DNA of 64,000 nt, taken from contig NZ_CP133264.1 of NCBI RefSeq assembly GCF_030915445.1, positions 4,745,208 through 4,809,207 of the forward strand. The letters run 5' to 3'. Shown here in pieces: positions 7,590 to 16,314 of the stretch. A program made the translations under genes and the position numbers. Below the pieces are notes generated by a model. That model saw only the letters and a program-made list of their open reading frames with translations. It ran no database searches and was not told the origin of the DNA. Source of the DNA: Clostridium sp. OS1-26 (lineage in GTDB: Bacteria > Bacillota > Clostridia > Clostridiales > Clostridiaceae). The stretch's first letter is position 1, and each line of letters starts with the position of its first letter.

Positions 7590-7601
7590 GAGAACGTTCT
7601 C
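7590..7601. promoter_or_regulatory. GAGAACGTTCTC palindrome before the Tm-1-like operon
   Basis: A perfect 12-bp palindrome between the regulator's stop and the Tm-1-like gene, 46 bases before the latter's ATG. Candidate binding site for the upstream regulator or another dimeric factor; AraC proteins more often use direct repeats, so this is tentative. Confidence 0.4.
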
Positions 7602-7647
7602 CAATCCATTTATATAACTAGGTAAAACTAAATTTATTGAGGAGGTT

Positions 7648-8862
7648 ATGAAATTGAAGACAATCGCTATTGCAGGAACATTCGATACGAAAGGTGCTGA
7701 ATATTCATATGTAAAGGAATTGATTGAAAGTTTGGGTTTAGGTACTTTCACCATTCACACTGGTGTGTTTGAGCCAACCTTTAAACCAGACGTGTCAAAC
7801 AGTGAAGTAGCTGAGGCAGCAGGCACAGATATAAGAACTCTAGTTTCTAAAAAAGATAGAGCATTAGCAACAGAAGTATTATCAAAGGGAATGGAAAAAT
7901 TACTGCCTGAATTATATAAGCAAGGTAAATTTGATGGTATTATCTCCTTTGGTGGTAGTGGCGGAACTTCACTAGTAACACCAGCTATGAGGGCGCTGCC
8001 TATTGGTGTTCCAAAAGTTATGGTATCAACAGTAGCTTCTGGAAATACTTCTCAATACGTAGGCACAAGTGATATTATTATGATGCCTTCTGTAGTAGAT
8101 GTTGCAGGGCTTAACTCAATTTCAACAAAGATTTTTTCAAATGCAGTATTTGCAATTGCAGGTATGGTTAAATTTGAAGACACAAAAGTAATGGATAAAA
8201 AACCATTGATTGCTACAACTATGTTTGGAGTAACAACGCCCTGTGTTACGGCAGCTAGAGAATATCTTGAAGCTAGAGGGTATGAAGTACTTGTGTTCCA
8301 TGCAACAGGTATAGGTGGACAATCTATGGAGGCACTTATTGATGCTGGCTTTATTGAAGGTGTGCTAGATCTTACTACAACAGAATGGGCAGACGAAATT
8401 ATTGGCGGGGTTTTGAATGCAGGACCACATCGTTTAGAGGCGGCAGCTAAAAACCATATTCCTCAGGTTGTATCAGTTGGTGCACTTGATATGTGTAACT
8501 TTGGCCCTTATGATACAGTGCCAATAAAATTTGAAGGCCGCAATTTATATAAGCATAACCCTACTGTAACACTCATGAGAACAAACATTGAGGAAAATGA
8601 AGCAATCGGTAAAAAGCTTGTTGAAAAATTAAATATGGCAAAAGAAAAAACTGCTTTATTTTTACCTCTAAAAGGCATATCGGCAATAGACATAGAAGGC
8701 CAACCATTCTATGGCGTAGAAGAAGATAAAGTGTTATTTGACATCTTAAGAAATGGTATAAACAAAAATGTTGTAGAAGTAGTTGAAATGGATTGTGCTA
8801 TTAATGATGTAAAGTTTGCTGAAGCAGCAGCACAAAAATTAATAGATTTAATGAATAAATAA
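7648..8862 (+). CDS. Tm-1-like ATP-binding domain protein (UPF0261)
   Basis: 404 residues matching the N-terminal domain of plant Tm-1 and the bacterial UPF0261 family: IAIAGTFDTKGAEY at the N-terminus, a glycine-rich SFGGSGGTSLVTPAMRALPIGVPKVMVST segment in the middle, and VLDLTTTEWADEIIGGV. The family has two Rossmann-like subdomains and binds ATP in Tm-1; its bacterial substrate is not established. It is 69 bases upstream of the TIM-barrel gene, together reproducing as two polypeptides the two-domain layout of Tm-1, the tomato protein that inhibits tobamovirus replication. Strong GAGGAGG site. Control by the upstream TIM-AraC protein is inferred. Confidence 0.85.
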   Translation: MKLKTIAIAGTFDTKGAEYSYVKELIESLGLGTFTIHTGVFEPTFKPDVSNSEVAEAAGTDIRTLVSKKDRALATEVLSKGMEKLLPELYKQGKFDGIISFGGSGGTSLVTPAMRALPIGVPKVMVSTVASGNTSQYVGTSDIIMMPSVVDVAGLNSISTKIFSNAVFAIAGMVKFEDTKVMDKKPLIATTMFGVTTPCVTAAREYLEARGYEVLVFHATGIGGQSMEALIDAGFIEGVLDLTTTEWADEIIGGVLNAGPHRLEAAAKNHIPQVVSVGALDMCNFGPYDTVPIKFEGRNLYKHNPTVTLMRTNIEENEAIGKKLVEKLNMAKEKTALFLPLKGISAIDIEGQPFYGVEEDKVLFDILRNGINKNVVEVVEMDCAINDVKFAEAAAQKLIDLMNK

Positions 8863-8931
8863 GACCATAGATATATTATAAATCAATAAAAAACTATGAA
8901 CAAAAATATAAATTTATAGGAGGGTTTATAA

Positions 8932-9762
8932 ATGAATACAATGACAAGAAAAGAAATCATAGAGAAATTTAAGGAAGAAGTTAAAAACGGAAAGATACTA
9001 TTAGGCGTAGGTGCTGGTACAGGTATTACCGCTAAAAGTAGTGAAGCTGGTGGAGCTGATATGCTTATCATCTATAATTCCGGAAGATATAGAATGGCAG
9101 GCCGTGGTTCGTTAGCTGGATTATTATCTTATGGAGATGCAAATCAAATTGTAGTTGAAATGGGTTCTGAAGTACTGCCTGTTGTAAAACACACTCCAGT
9201 ACTAGCTGGTGTATGTGGAACTGATCCTTTTAGAGTTATGGATGTATATTTAAAACAGTTAAAAGAACTAGGATTTAATGGAGTTCAAAACTTTCCGACA
9301 GTAGGTTTAATTGATGGTGTATTCAGACAAAATTTAGAAGAAACAGGCATGGGATATGACTTAGAAGTAGAAATGATTAGAAAAGCGCATGAATTGGACA
9401 TGCTTACAACTCCTTATGTATTTGATCCAGAACAAGCAAAAGCAATGGCAGCCGCTGGAGCTGATATCCTAGTAGCACATATGGGCTTGACTACAAAAGG
9501 TACAATTGGAGCAAAAACAGCTCTTACCTTAGATGATTGTGTGAAGAAGATTGAAGCCATTATTAAAGCTGGTAAAGAAGTTAACCCAGATATTATGGTA
9601 ATCTGCCACGGAGGACCTATTGCAGAACCAGAAGATGCTGCATATGTAATTGAAAGAACAAAAGGAATAGATGGATTCTTTGGTGCATCTAGTATTGAAA
9701 GATTTGCTGCTGAGAGAGGTATTAAAGAGCAGACTGCATCATTCAAATCAATAACAAAATAA
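8932..9762 (+). CDS. PEP-hydrolase-like TIM-barrel protein (Tm-1 C-terminal domain homologue)
   Basis: 276 residues, a complete barrel of the family annotated as TIM-barrel signal transduction or phosphoenolpyruvate hydrolase-like. Visible: GVGAGTGITAKSSEAGGADM, YNSGRYRMAGRGSLAG, GVCGTDPFR, NFPTVGLIDGVFRQNLEE, AHMGLTTKGTIGAK, CHGGPIAEPEDAAY and GASSIERFAAE. These glycine-rich loops at strand ends form the active face of an anion-binding barrel. It is the downstream partner of the UPF0261 gene and the intact paralogue of the barrel in the TIM-AraC regulator. GGAGG site 7 bases before the ATG. The exact reaction is unproven. Confidence 0.85.
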   Translation: MNTMTRKEIIEKFKEEVKNGKILLGVGAGTGITAKSSEAGGADMLIIYNSGRYRMAGRGSLAGLLSYGDANQIVVEMGSEVLPVVKHTPVLAGVCGTDPFRVMDVYLKQLKELGFNGVQNFPTVGLIDGVFRQNLEETGMGYDLEVEMIRKAHELDMLTTPYVFDPEQAKAMAAAGADILVAHMGLTTKGTIGAKTALTLDDCVKKIEAIIKAGKEVNPDIMVICHGGPIAEPEDAAYVIERTKGIDGFFGASSIERFAAERGIKEQTASFKSITK

Positions 9763-9787
9763 GTATAATAACAATCAAATATTCTAT

Positions 9788-9832
9788 TAGGTACAAGATA
9801 CTTATAAAGCAAAGTATCTTGTGCCTAATTTT
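9788..9832 (+). terminator. Rho-independent terminator of the Tm-1-like operon
   Basis: Arms 9788-9803 and 9812-9827 pair over 16 positions with one G-T, followed by ATTTT; it lies 26 bases after the stop. Confidence 0.8.
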
Positions 9833-9840
9833 CATTCTAA

Positions 9841-9944
9841 AATATGAAACTCCTTCTCCATGCTGTCGAATGAGTAAGCGATCATATCAAAATCAGCACT
9901 CTGTGTAAGCGACTATCTCAAAATCATAGATTTTGGATATCTGC
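9841..9944 (-). repeat. Dispersed intergenic repeat, family 1 copy B (inverted)
   Basis: Read on the minus strand it contains CCAAAATCTATGATTTTG, then TCGCTTAC twice, then ATTCGACAGCATGGAGAAGG and AGTTTCATAT. This parallels 32264-32330 (CCCAAATCTACGATTTGG, TCGCTTAC, TTCGACGGTAGGAGAAGG, AGTTTCATAT). Here the TCGCTTAC-containing part is doubled. Confidence 0.6.
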
Positions 9945-10006
9945 TTAAGATTTTGTATGCCTGCTTATGTTTTTTTATTTATTAGTAAGTTTTATTGTAT
10001 CTAATT

Positions 10007-10600
10007 TTATCTTAATGCTGAAGCTACTTCCTCACTTGTTCGAATCTGACCTATCCTAGGAAAGATATATTTACAAACATAATCATGTTCTTCCTTCATT
10101 GATGCAGTCATTGCATCTTCCACAAAAATTTGATTATAGCCATGTTGATAAGCTTCTCTTGCTGTAGTATCTACACCAATTCCAGTAGAGATACCGCATA
10201 ATACAATAGTATCGATTCCACGACGTCGTAACTGTAAATCAAGGTCAGTGCCATAGAATGCTCCCCATTGTCTTTTAGTGATGGTATGAGCAGTTTTAAT
10301 ATTTGCTAATTCAGGCACAAAGCTATCCCAACCTTTTGGGAATTGCATTGGATTAGTATTTGAATCTGTTTTTGGCTTTGGCATATCTTTTCCATCTGTA
10401 GAAGAAACTCTTACAAGAGCCACAAATCCACCCTTCTCTATGAATGCATTAATTAATTTACTTGTATTCTGAACAACCTGCGCACCTGTATGAGGAGAAA
10501 GTTCTCTGTTTACAATTCCATTCTGCAAGTCTATGACTACAAGTGCTGTTCTTTCTGCTTTAATAAATTCGGTTACATTTGTTAATTTTAAATCTTCCAT
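10007..10600 (-). CDS. YecD-like isochorismatase-fold protein
   Basis: 197 residues of the cysteine-hydrolase fold. The Asp (VVIDLQNG, about 23) and Lys (ITKRQWGAFYGT, about 107) of the triad are present, but the nucleophile region reads CGISTGIGVDTTARE: glycine stands where nicotinamidases have cysteine. E. coli YecD has the same KRQWGAFYGTDLxLQLRRRGIDTIVLCGIST segment and also glycine there, so this is an orthologue-like member of a Cys-lacking subgroup and not a nicotinamidase or isochorismatase. Reaction unknown. It follows an MFS exporter by 47 bases on the same strand, suggesting a shared substrate. Confidence 0.85.
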   Translation of the reverse strand: MEDLKLTNVTEFIKAERTALVVIDLQNGIVNRELSPHTGAQVVQNTSKLINAFIEKGGFVALVRVSSTDGKDMPKPKTDSNTNPMQFPKGWDSFVPELANIKTAHTITKRQWGAFYGTDLDLQLRRRGIDTIVLCGISTGIGVDTTAREAYQHGYNQIFVEDAMTASMKEEHDYVCKYIFPRIGQIRTSEEVASALR

Positions 10601-10647
10601 TTTTTTACTCTCCTATTCATTTTGCTATATATATTATGATTATTAAT

Positions 10648-11832
10648 TTAAGCTAGCTTTTTATATACTGAAGAATAAACCCATAATGCATTTATCAGTA
10701 ACAATGTACTTGTAATAAAAAATACATATCTAATACCCAAATAGGCAGATATTTGTCCACCTAAAATTGAACCTCCAAATACACCTAGATACGATGCCGA
10801 CATGTTAAAACCGAAAACTCTACCTGTAAGAGAATCTGGTGTAATTCTCTTAATTAAGGCATTAACAGAAGGAAGCAATCCTGCTGTTGCTAATCCTAAT
10901 AAAAAACGAAGCGCCATCAACTGCCAAGGATTTCTTACAAAGGCTTGTGGTATAAAAATTACTCCTGCTACTAAAAGTGCAACTAACATAACCTTATGTG
11001 GTCCAATTTTATCAGAAATTTTCCCCAGTCTTGGGGCAGCAATTATACTTGCCATCCCTGAAGCTGAGAATACCATTCCAGCAAGCAGTGCGACATGGTT
11101 AGTATTGTTAGACAGTTGGGTAACATATATTGTTATGATTGGCTCTATAGAGTATAATGCCAAGGTTAATACAAAAGATGTAACAAACATTGTGATTATT
11201 AAACTTCTGTTTGGAATAAGGCTCCATATCTCTTTAGTACCAAGAACCTTTTTCTCTTGACGATTAAAAGTTTCCTTTACAAATAAAACAGTTGTAATGA
11301 ATGCAATGAGCAGCAGCGCACCTGTTATAAAAAATACATTTTGTAATCCAAGGTTTTCTCCTATATAACCACCAATCATTGGTCCAAGCAGAGAGCCTGC
11401 AATAGACGCTGTAGAAAGTGTACCTAAAGCCCATCCTGCATGTTCCTTATCTGTCTGAGTTGCAATCAATGTAGTGCAAGCGGTGCTATAGCCTGTTATA
11501 ACTCCCTGCAGCAATCTTAATCCTATCAGTTGATATACATTGCGTGCAAAACCCATGCTAAATACAACTAATGCCATACCAAGGCTTGCTCGCAGAAGCA
11601 TTGGCTTTCGTCCAAACTTATCAGCAGCCCGCCCCCAAATTGGCGAAAAGACAGCTGAAATTATAAAGGTAACACCAAAAGCAATTCCTGAGAATTGTTC
11701 AATTAAAGCTGTACTATGAACTCCAAGGTGTTTTATATACAGCGGCAATACTGGAGCAATCTGACTCATGCCTACACTTGTTACAAACATTCCAAACCAG
11801 CAAACTATTAAATTTCTTTTCCATACTTTCAT
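10648..11832 (-). CDS. MFS multidrug-type transporter
   Basis: 394 residues with twelve predicted membrane segments in two six-helix halves. The motif A loop between TM2 and TM3 is intact (GRAADKFGRKPML), and the second half has its partial repeat (GKISDKIGPHKVM). The antiporter-type motif C region (GSLLGPMIGGYIGE, TM5) indicates a proton-coupled drug exporter of the MdtG/DHA1 type. It lies between an AraC regulator and a YecD-like protein on one strand; the gap to the AraC gene is 103 bases, so a separate promoter is possible. Substrate not deducible. Start ATG is behind AGAAGGAAGG. Confidence 0.88.
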   Translation of the reverse strand: MKVWKRNLIVCWFGMFVTSVGMSQIAPVLPLYIKHLGVHSTALIEQFSGIAFGVTFIISAVFSPIWGRAADKFGRKPMLLRASLGMALVVFSMGFARNVYQLIGLRLLQGVITGYSTACTTLIATQTDKEHAGWALGTLSTASIAGSLLGPMIGGYIGENLGLQNVFFITGALLLIAFITTVLFVKETFNRQEKKVLGTKEIWSLIPNRSLIITMFVTSFVLTLALYSIEPIITIYVTQLSNNTNHVALLAGMVFSASGMASIIAAPRLGKISDKIGPHKVMLVALLVAGVIFIPQAFVRNPWQLMALRFLLGLATAGLLPSVNALIKRITPDSLTGRVFGFNMSASYLGVFGGSILGGQISAYLGIRYVFFITSTLLLINALWVYSSVYKKLA

Positions 11833-11935
11833 GAATATAAGCCTTCCTTCTGCTATGCTTTAATTGTTGTAAAAAAGTACTTAACAATACTATCCTCATT
11901 TTAACCTACAGATTGGCTTTATACCATGCACTATA

Positions 11936-12766
11936 TTAAACCACATGGACATTTTTGCTATAGAATTCTGAGGGACTTATCCCTTCAATTCTTTTAAATA
12001 TTCTGCTAAAATAAAATTCATCAGTAAATCCAAGTTCCTGTGCCACTTCTTTTATTTTTTTATCCCCTTCAATTATAAGCTCTTTAGCTTTATCAATCTT
12101 CATCTTATTAAAGAAACCAATTACAGAATATCCTGTAGTAGCCTTGAAAGTTCTTGATAGGTACGTAGGTGAGAGCTGTACCATCTCTGATAACTCAGTC
12201 AAAGTCAGCCTATTATTTATATTCTTATGCATGTATTTAATAATTTTTTCTATTTTTAAGGATATTGAGTAATTCTGATTTTGCTTTTTTATACTCTGGA
12301 AGATTTCAAAAATTAATTGCTGAAGTAAAGCCTTAGTAATAAGTTCATAACCAGGCAGCTTTATATTCCAGCTATTAACTAATTTTTCAAATACATTACT
12401 GACATGATAGTAGTCCTTTAATTCTTGTACAGAATAAAGCGGGAGCATTTCAGTTTCGTTTCTAATATTCCATTTGTTATCATTAAAGACCACATTTATA
12501 TAGCTGAAATGCACTGACATAAAGCAAATGGGATCATCACTATCTGCCTCTATACAATGCAATACGTCAGGACAAATGTAGAACATCATCCCTTCCTTTA
12601 TCTGATATCTTTTATTTTTAACTACAACATTCCCTTTTCCTCCGGTAACGAGTATTAGTTCATGATGTTGAAGTGTTCTAGTGATTTTTGATGAATATTT
12701 CCGAGAATCATTAAATTGCCTCATATTGCAATAATGAATGTGAAAAAAAAGATTACTTATATTCAT
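11936..12766 (-). CDS. AraC-family regulator with cupin sensor
   Basis: 276 residues: an N-terminal jelly-roll domain (about 20-110, with LILVTGGKGNVVVKNKRYQIKEGM) and a C-terminal AraC double helix-turn-helix (about 175-275; LTLTELSEMVQLSPTYLSRTFK and KEVAQELGFTDEFYFSRIFKRIEGISPSEF, a very regular AraC signature). Such proteins usually activate a neighbouring operon on binding a small ligand in the cupin pocket. Likely targets are the MFS exporter and YecD-like genes that follow. Start ATG is behind AAGGAGG. A strong terminator hairpin separates it from the L,D-transpeptidase upstream. Confidence 0.88.
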   Translation of the reverse strand: MNISNLFFHIHYCNMRQFNDSRKYSSKITRTLQHHELILVTGGKGNVVVKNKRYQIKEGMMFYICPDVLHCIEADSDDPICFMSVHFSYINVVFNDNKWNIRNETEMLPLYSVQELKDYYHVSNVFEKLVNSWNIKLPGYELITKALLQQLIFEIFQSIKKQNQNYSISLKIEKIIKYMHKNINNRLTLTELSEMVQLSPTYLSRTFKATTGYSVIGFFNKMKIDKAKELIIEGDKKIKEVAQELGFTDEFYFSRIFKRIEGISPSEFYSKNVHVV

Positions 12767-12795
12767 TTTATCCTCCTTAGCTCAGGTTAAAGAAC

Positions 12796-12834
12796 AATAA
12801 AAATTAATAGTGCAACAAGTTGTTGCACTATTAA
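12796..12834 (-). terminator. Terminator of the L,D-transpeptidase gene
   Basis: TTAATAGTGCAACAA and its exact complement (12804-12818 and 12820-12834) flank a single base; on the minus strand the stem is followed by TTTTTATTG. 15-bp perfect stem. Confidence 0.75.
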
Positions 12835-12925
12835 AATAAATCCTATTTTATCATATTAGTTAAATATAAATCCAGCACTTTATTTCTAAGGAAGTCTATC
12901 TTTTTTAATTCTATCAAATTATAGA

Positions 12926-14290
12926 CTACTCAGTATAACAAACAATAGGAGTTCCTGGTACAATATTATCATATATTGCATTTGCTAAACTATATGGTGA
13001 ATTTATGCACCCATGAGAACCACTTTTCATATAAATATCTTTTCCAAACTCTGTTCTCCATGTTGCATCATGAATACCTATATTCCCATTAAAAGGCATC
13101 CAAAAATCAACTGGTGCACTATAATTTTCTCCCTTTAATGTAGCATTTCTTTCTTTATAATTTAATACATATGTACCTGAAGGGGTTCCAAAATTTTGGC
13201 TTATATCTCCAGTAACAACATCTCCTTCTGTAACAAGAGCACCATTCTTATAAAACCATAAATGTTGTTTTGTAAAATTGATTTCTACGTATGTATTTCC
13301 AATATCATTATTATCACGAGATACTGCCTTTTGTGAATATATTGGTTCTTTCGTTACATCTTTACCTTTTTTTATAGCTTCAATTAAACTCTTCACTTCT
13401 TCAGGCTTATTAATAATCCACCCATAGTTACCACCATATACTTGTACTACTTTTCCTGATGATGTAGTGAAAGTTCTTGTTTTTCCAAATGTATTATACT
13501 TAGCAGCTAATGAATATACATACTTTCCAATCTGCTCCTCGTTAAATGCAACCTTCATATTTTCATCTACATAAAGCCATTTATTTATAGTTGAACCATC
13601 TACCACTTCTTTATTATCACCAAATGTATGTGTAATCTTCAAACTTGTATACTTATTAAGAAGATCTATAGCTTCTTTAGCCTCTTTAGATTTTGAAGTA
13701 TACTTTGGTTTTTCATAACAATTAGCCTCATTCAAATTTAATATGTTTTTTTGTTTTAAAATTGCATTTTCTACATTTTCGTATACAGCATCTTTCTTTA
13801 TCTTGTTTCCATTAACTTCATCTATCATCTTATACCCATTGCTTGAATACTCAAAAGAAACATTTTTAGGCTCAGTTATCTTCTTACTGCTAAAGAAATT
13901 CTCCTTGTTTAATTTTTCTTTTAACAGTTCTTTGTCAAAAGTTATTAGGCCATCTATTTGCATCTGATTTTTACTAAAAAGTGAGGTAATCCACTTAAAT
14001 GGATTTTGTTTGTTTTTAAGCTCTTTGATTCTATCCTTTTCATTACATGCTAAACCAATTTCTTTTCCATTAATTTTACTCTTAACTCCATCTCGTCCTT
14101 CAACTTCCAATGAATATGTAGAAATAACTGATGATATTTTTTCTTCTGCCCCATTTATAGTTTTAAATGAAATATCAATTCCATTAATTTGAGTGCTCGA
14201 ATAAAAATGGTTCATAAAAAATACTGACATTCCTAAATAAATAAAAATTAAAGCGCTTACCCCTATTATAATGCCTTTTTTATTGTTCAT
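12926..14290 (-). CDS. L,D-transpeptidase with YkuD domain
   Basis: About 454 residues from the ATG at 14290, chosen because AAAGGA lies 8 bases upstream; ATGs at 14326 and 14371 are in frame but have poorer spacing. A signal-anchor helix (GIIIGVSALIFIYLGMSVFF) leads to two VanW/peptidoglycan-binding-type repeats and a C-terminal YkuD domain. The catalytic motif is clear: GIHDATW followed by SGSHGCINSP, with His and the nucleophilic Cys. YkuD enzymes make 3-3 peptidoglycan cross-links, abundant in clostridia, and resist most penicillins. Extracellular, membrane-anchored. The gene lies 94 bases after a 57-residue protein gene with which it may be co-transcribed. Confidence 0.9.
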   Translation of the reverse strand: MNNKKGIIIGVSALIFIYLGMSVFFMNHFYSSTQINGIDISFKTINGAEEKISSVISTYSLEVEGRDGVKSKINGKEIGLACNEKDRIKELKNKQNPFKWITSLFSKNQMQIDGLITFDKELLKEKLNKENFFSSKKITEPKNVSFEYSSNGYKMIDEVNGNKIKKDAVYENVENAILKQKNILNLNEANCYEKPKYTSKSKEAKEAIDLLNKYTSLKITHTFGDNKEVVDGSTINKWLYVDENMKVAFNEEQIGKYVYSLAAKYNTFGKTRTFTTSSGKVVQVYGGNYGWIINKPEEVKSLIEAIKKGKDVTKEPIYSQKAVSRDNNDIGNTYVEINFTKQHLWFYKNGALVTEGDVVTGDISQNFGTPSGTYVLNYKERNATLKGENYSAPVDFWMPFNGNIGIHDATWRTEFGKDIYMKSGSHGCINSPYSLANAIYDNIVPGTPIVCYTE

Positions 14291-14384
14291 AAGTTCATTC
14301 CTTTGTTTTCTTCTCTGTTTTCTCATAATAAATATCATTCCTTCGGTTATGGTTAATATACAAAATTTCATAAAAATCTTGATT

Positions 14385-14558
14385 TTATTTTAATTTTGCA
14401 TTTCTTAATAAATTATCTTTACTTTCCCTATATGTATTTAGCACATCAAAAAGCTCTTCTAACACTTCCTTATATTTATTTTTGTAATCTTGAGTAAATG
14501 GAGTATCCCCTTCACCTATGTTTCTTTCATCCATTATCATATCATAATATTTATTCAC
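14385..14558 (-). CDS. Small acidic protein, 57 aa
   Basis: A GTG-started frame of 57 codons with AAAGG six bases upstream. It begins MNKYYDMIMDERNIGEGDTP and ends with a charged helix (YKNKYKEVLEELFDVLNTYR region). Soluble, no cysteine, probably helical. It overlaps the region upstream of the L,D-transpeptidase and is on the same strand. Not recognised. The ribosome binding site, the balanced codon use and the absence of stops support a real gene. Confidence 0.5.
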   Translation of the reverse strand: MNKYYDMIMDERNIGEGDTPFTQDYKNKYKEVLEELFDVLNTYRESKDNLLRNAKLK

Positions 14559-14680
14559 TTTGCACCTTTACTTTTTTCTATTTTGAATCATACTATTCAC
14601 TTACTAGCTTTACTCCTTGAAATGCTCTGTTTAAATTCTAAATTCTTTTTTTGCGACAAATATCTCTTTATTAATAACAA

Positions 14681-14718
14681 AAATCAAAGAATACCTACTT
14701 AGTTACATTCCTTGATTT
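14681..14718 (-). terminator. Hairpin at the end of the alpha/beta hydrolase gene
   Basis: AAATCAAAGAAT (14681-14692) and ATTCCTTGATTT (14707-14718) pair with one G-T; on the minus strand the stem is followed by TTGTT. The hydrolase stop codon sits in the loop. A near-copy lies at 19669-19692. Confidence 0.65.
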
Positions 14719-15793
14719 TAAAAACGTTTCGAAATCTATAATTGAAATCAAGACTTATCTTTCTGAAACTCTTTTGAAGATATAAAGAAATTTCATTTAA
14801 AGCTTTCTCTCCTTCTCTTGAAATCTTATCCATTGTAAGAAAACCATGTATACAACCTTTATATCTAGTAACAACTACCTCATCACCGGCTTTTTTTAAC
14901 TTTTCAGCATATGCTTCTCCTTCATCTCGTAAGGGATCAATTTCAGCTGTTATTATAAGTGCATGAGGTAATCCCCTAAAATCTTTAGCTAACAATGGAG
15001 ATGCATAAGGGCTTTTTCTATCTTCTTTTTTCGGTATGTACAGTGATATATATTTCTCCATATCTTCTCTTGAAATATTAAAATCATTGGACAACTGAGA
15101 CCAAGACTTACTATTCAATTCAGATATGTTTGTAGATGGATATATTAATACCTGACAAGTTACATGTGGTCCACCTTTATCCCGTATCATTTGAGAAACT
15201 GCAGCTGCAAGATTCCCTCCAGAGCTATCTCCTGCAACAGCTATATGTTTTGCATCACCATTAATACTCTCTGCATTTTTATAAGTCCACTGTATTAAAT
15301 TATATACGTCATTTATTCCAGCGGGGAAAGGATTTTCTGGTGCAAGTCGGTAATCTACTGATACTACTATTGCTTTTGTATTTTTTGAAAGCTTTCTGCA
15401 AACATTATCACTCGCATCTAGATTTCCCGCAATCCAAAAACCACCGTGTAAATAAATAATTATAGGAAGCTTACTACCGCCTTCAGGCGTATATATACGT
15501 ACAGGTATCTTAGTTGAGGATATATCTATGTTGACATTTTTTATATTAGAAAAAGGTATAGGTTTAGCACTCCACATAATGGAATCCTTATTTAAAGTTT
15601 CACGTATTTCATTTATTGGCTTTCCTTTAATTGTATTAGGATTAAAGTATTTATGAGCCTTCAAAATTACACCAACCTTCATATTAACTTTACCATAACT
15701 TGTTGTTGTTAAGTTTTTAATAAGTAAGAAAGCTCCTATAATAAAAGCTAGGACTATGACAGCAAATACCCAAATGCTTTTCTTCTTTTTCAT
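14699..15793 (-). CDS. Membrane-anchored alpha/beta hydrolase (HSL family)
   Basis: 364 residues. A lysine-rich N-terminus and one hydrophobic helix (about 6-26) suggest a membrane anchor with the catalytic part outside or at the membrane. The hormone-sensitive-lipase family marks are present: HGGFW (116-120) for the oxyanion hole, GDSSGGN (188-194) with nucleophile Ser190, DPLRDEG for the acid and GCIHGF for the His. Such enzymes hydrolyse short acyl esters. The final residues are basic and unlike the family's usual end. Single gene. Its 3' end, terminator included, is duplicated near 19667-19765. Confidence 0.87.
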   Translation of the reverse strand: MKKKKSIWVFAVIVLAFIIGAFLLIKNLTTTSYGKVNMKVGVILKAHKYFNPNTIKGKPINEIRETLNKDSIMWSAKPIPFSNIKNVNIDISSTKIPVRIYTPEGGSKLPIIIYLHGGFWIAGNLDASDNVCRKLSKNTKAIVVSVDYRLAPENPFPAGINDVYNLIQWTYKNAESINGDAKHIAVAGDSSGGNLAAAVSQMIRDKGGPHVTCQVLIYPSTNISELNSKSWSQLSNDFNISREDMEKYISLYIPKKEDRKSPYASPLLAKDFRGLPHALIITAEIDPLRDEGEAYAEKLKKAGDEVVVTRYKGCIHGFLTMDKISREGEKALNEISLYLQKSFRKISLDFNYRFRNVFKIKECN

Positions 15794-15973
15794 TTAGCCA
15801 ACCTCCTATATTATGCTGAATTTAATTACTAAAAACATAAATCCTAGTATGTATTTTATGCCACCGCCATTTTATTATACTAAGATCTGCCTTAATAGAA
15901 ACAGCGAAATATAGCAAATACCTAATAATTATAGCTATTTGTAATTCAACGTAAAAACGCCGTAAAATTCATT

Positions 15974-16030
15974 CTGAATAATGCAGCGTTTGTATAAATT
16001 GTTCGTTTTTTCAATTGTAACTCTAAATAA
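15974..16030 (+). repeat. Dispersed intergenic repeat, family 2 copy 1
   Basis: Contains CTGAATAATGCAGCGTTT (15974-15991), matched at 39298-39315 with one difference, followed by a loosely conserved AT-rich tail ending in TAAYT. Intergenic at both places. Confidence 0.5.
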
Positions 16031-16058
16031 GAAAATTGAAACTTAACATAGAATTCAA

Positions 16059-16271
16059 CTATTTTTTATCCCATTTTGGTAACATCAATTCTATATGTCC
16101 ACAATTAGGACATTTAGCCATGCGCTTACCCATTGAATGGAATGTAAAAACATACTTTAAAACACTTACTTTAAAACTCGCACCACATTTAGGGCATATA
16201 AAATGAGTTTTCAATGCTCTAAATACAGCAAATATCAAAACTACAACGACAATTATCGACCCGATTCGCAT
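16059..16271 (-). CDS. Membrane-anchored zinc-ribbon protein, 70 aa
   Basis: One N-terminal membrane helix (IGSIIVVVVLIFAVFRAL, 3-20) followed by a zinc ribbon made of CPKC (about 26-29) and CPNC (about 54-57), with HIELMLPK after it. The four cysteines would bind one zinc. This anchored mini-ribbon is common in Firmicutes and has no defined function. Start ATG is behind AGAGGTG. It follows the 3' end of the rifampin-phosphotransferase-like gene by 43 bases and may be read with it. Confidence 0.75.
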   Translation of the reverse strand: MRIGSIIVVVVLIFAVFRALKTHFICPKCGASFKVSVLKYVFTFHSMGKRMAKCPNCGHIELMLPKWDKK

Positions 16272-16314
16272 ATGTTTTCACCTCTTTTACCATTGCATAT
16301 TTTAAACTTGCCCA

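Noticed and set aside
10007..10600. Calling this a second nicotinamidase linked to the NAD genes
   Set aside because: The nucleophilic cysteine is glycine and the sequence follows YecD.
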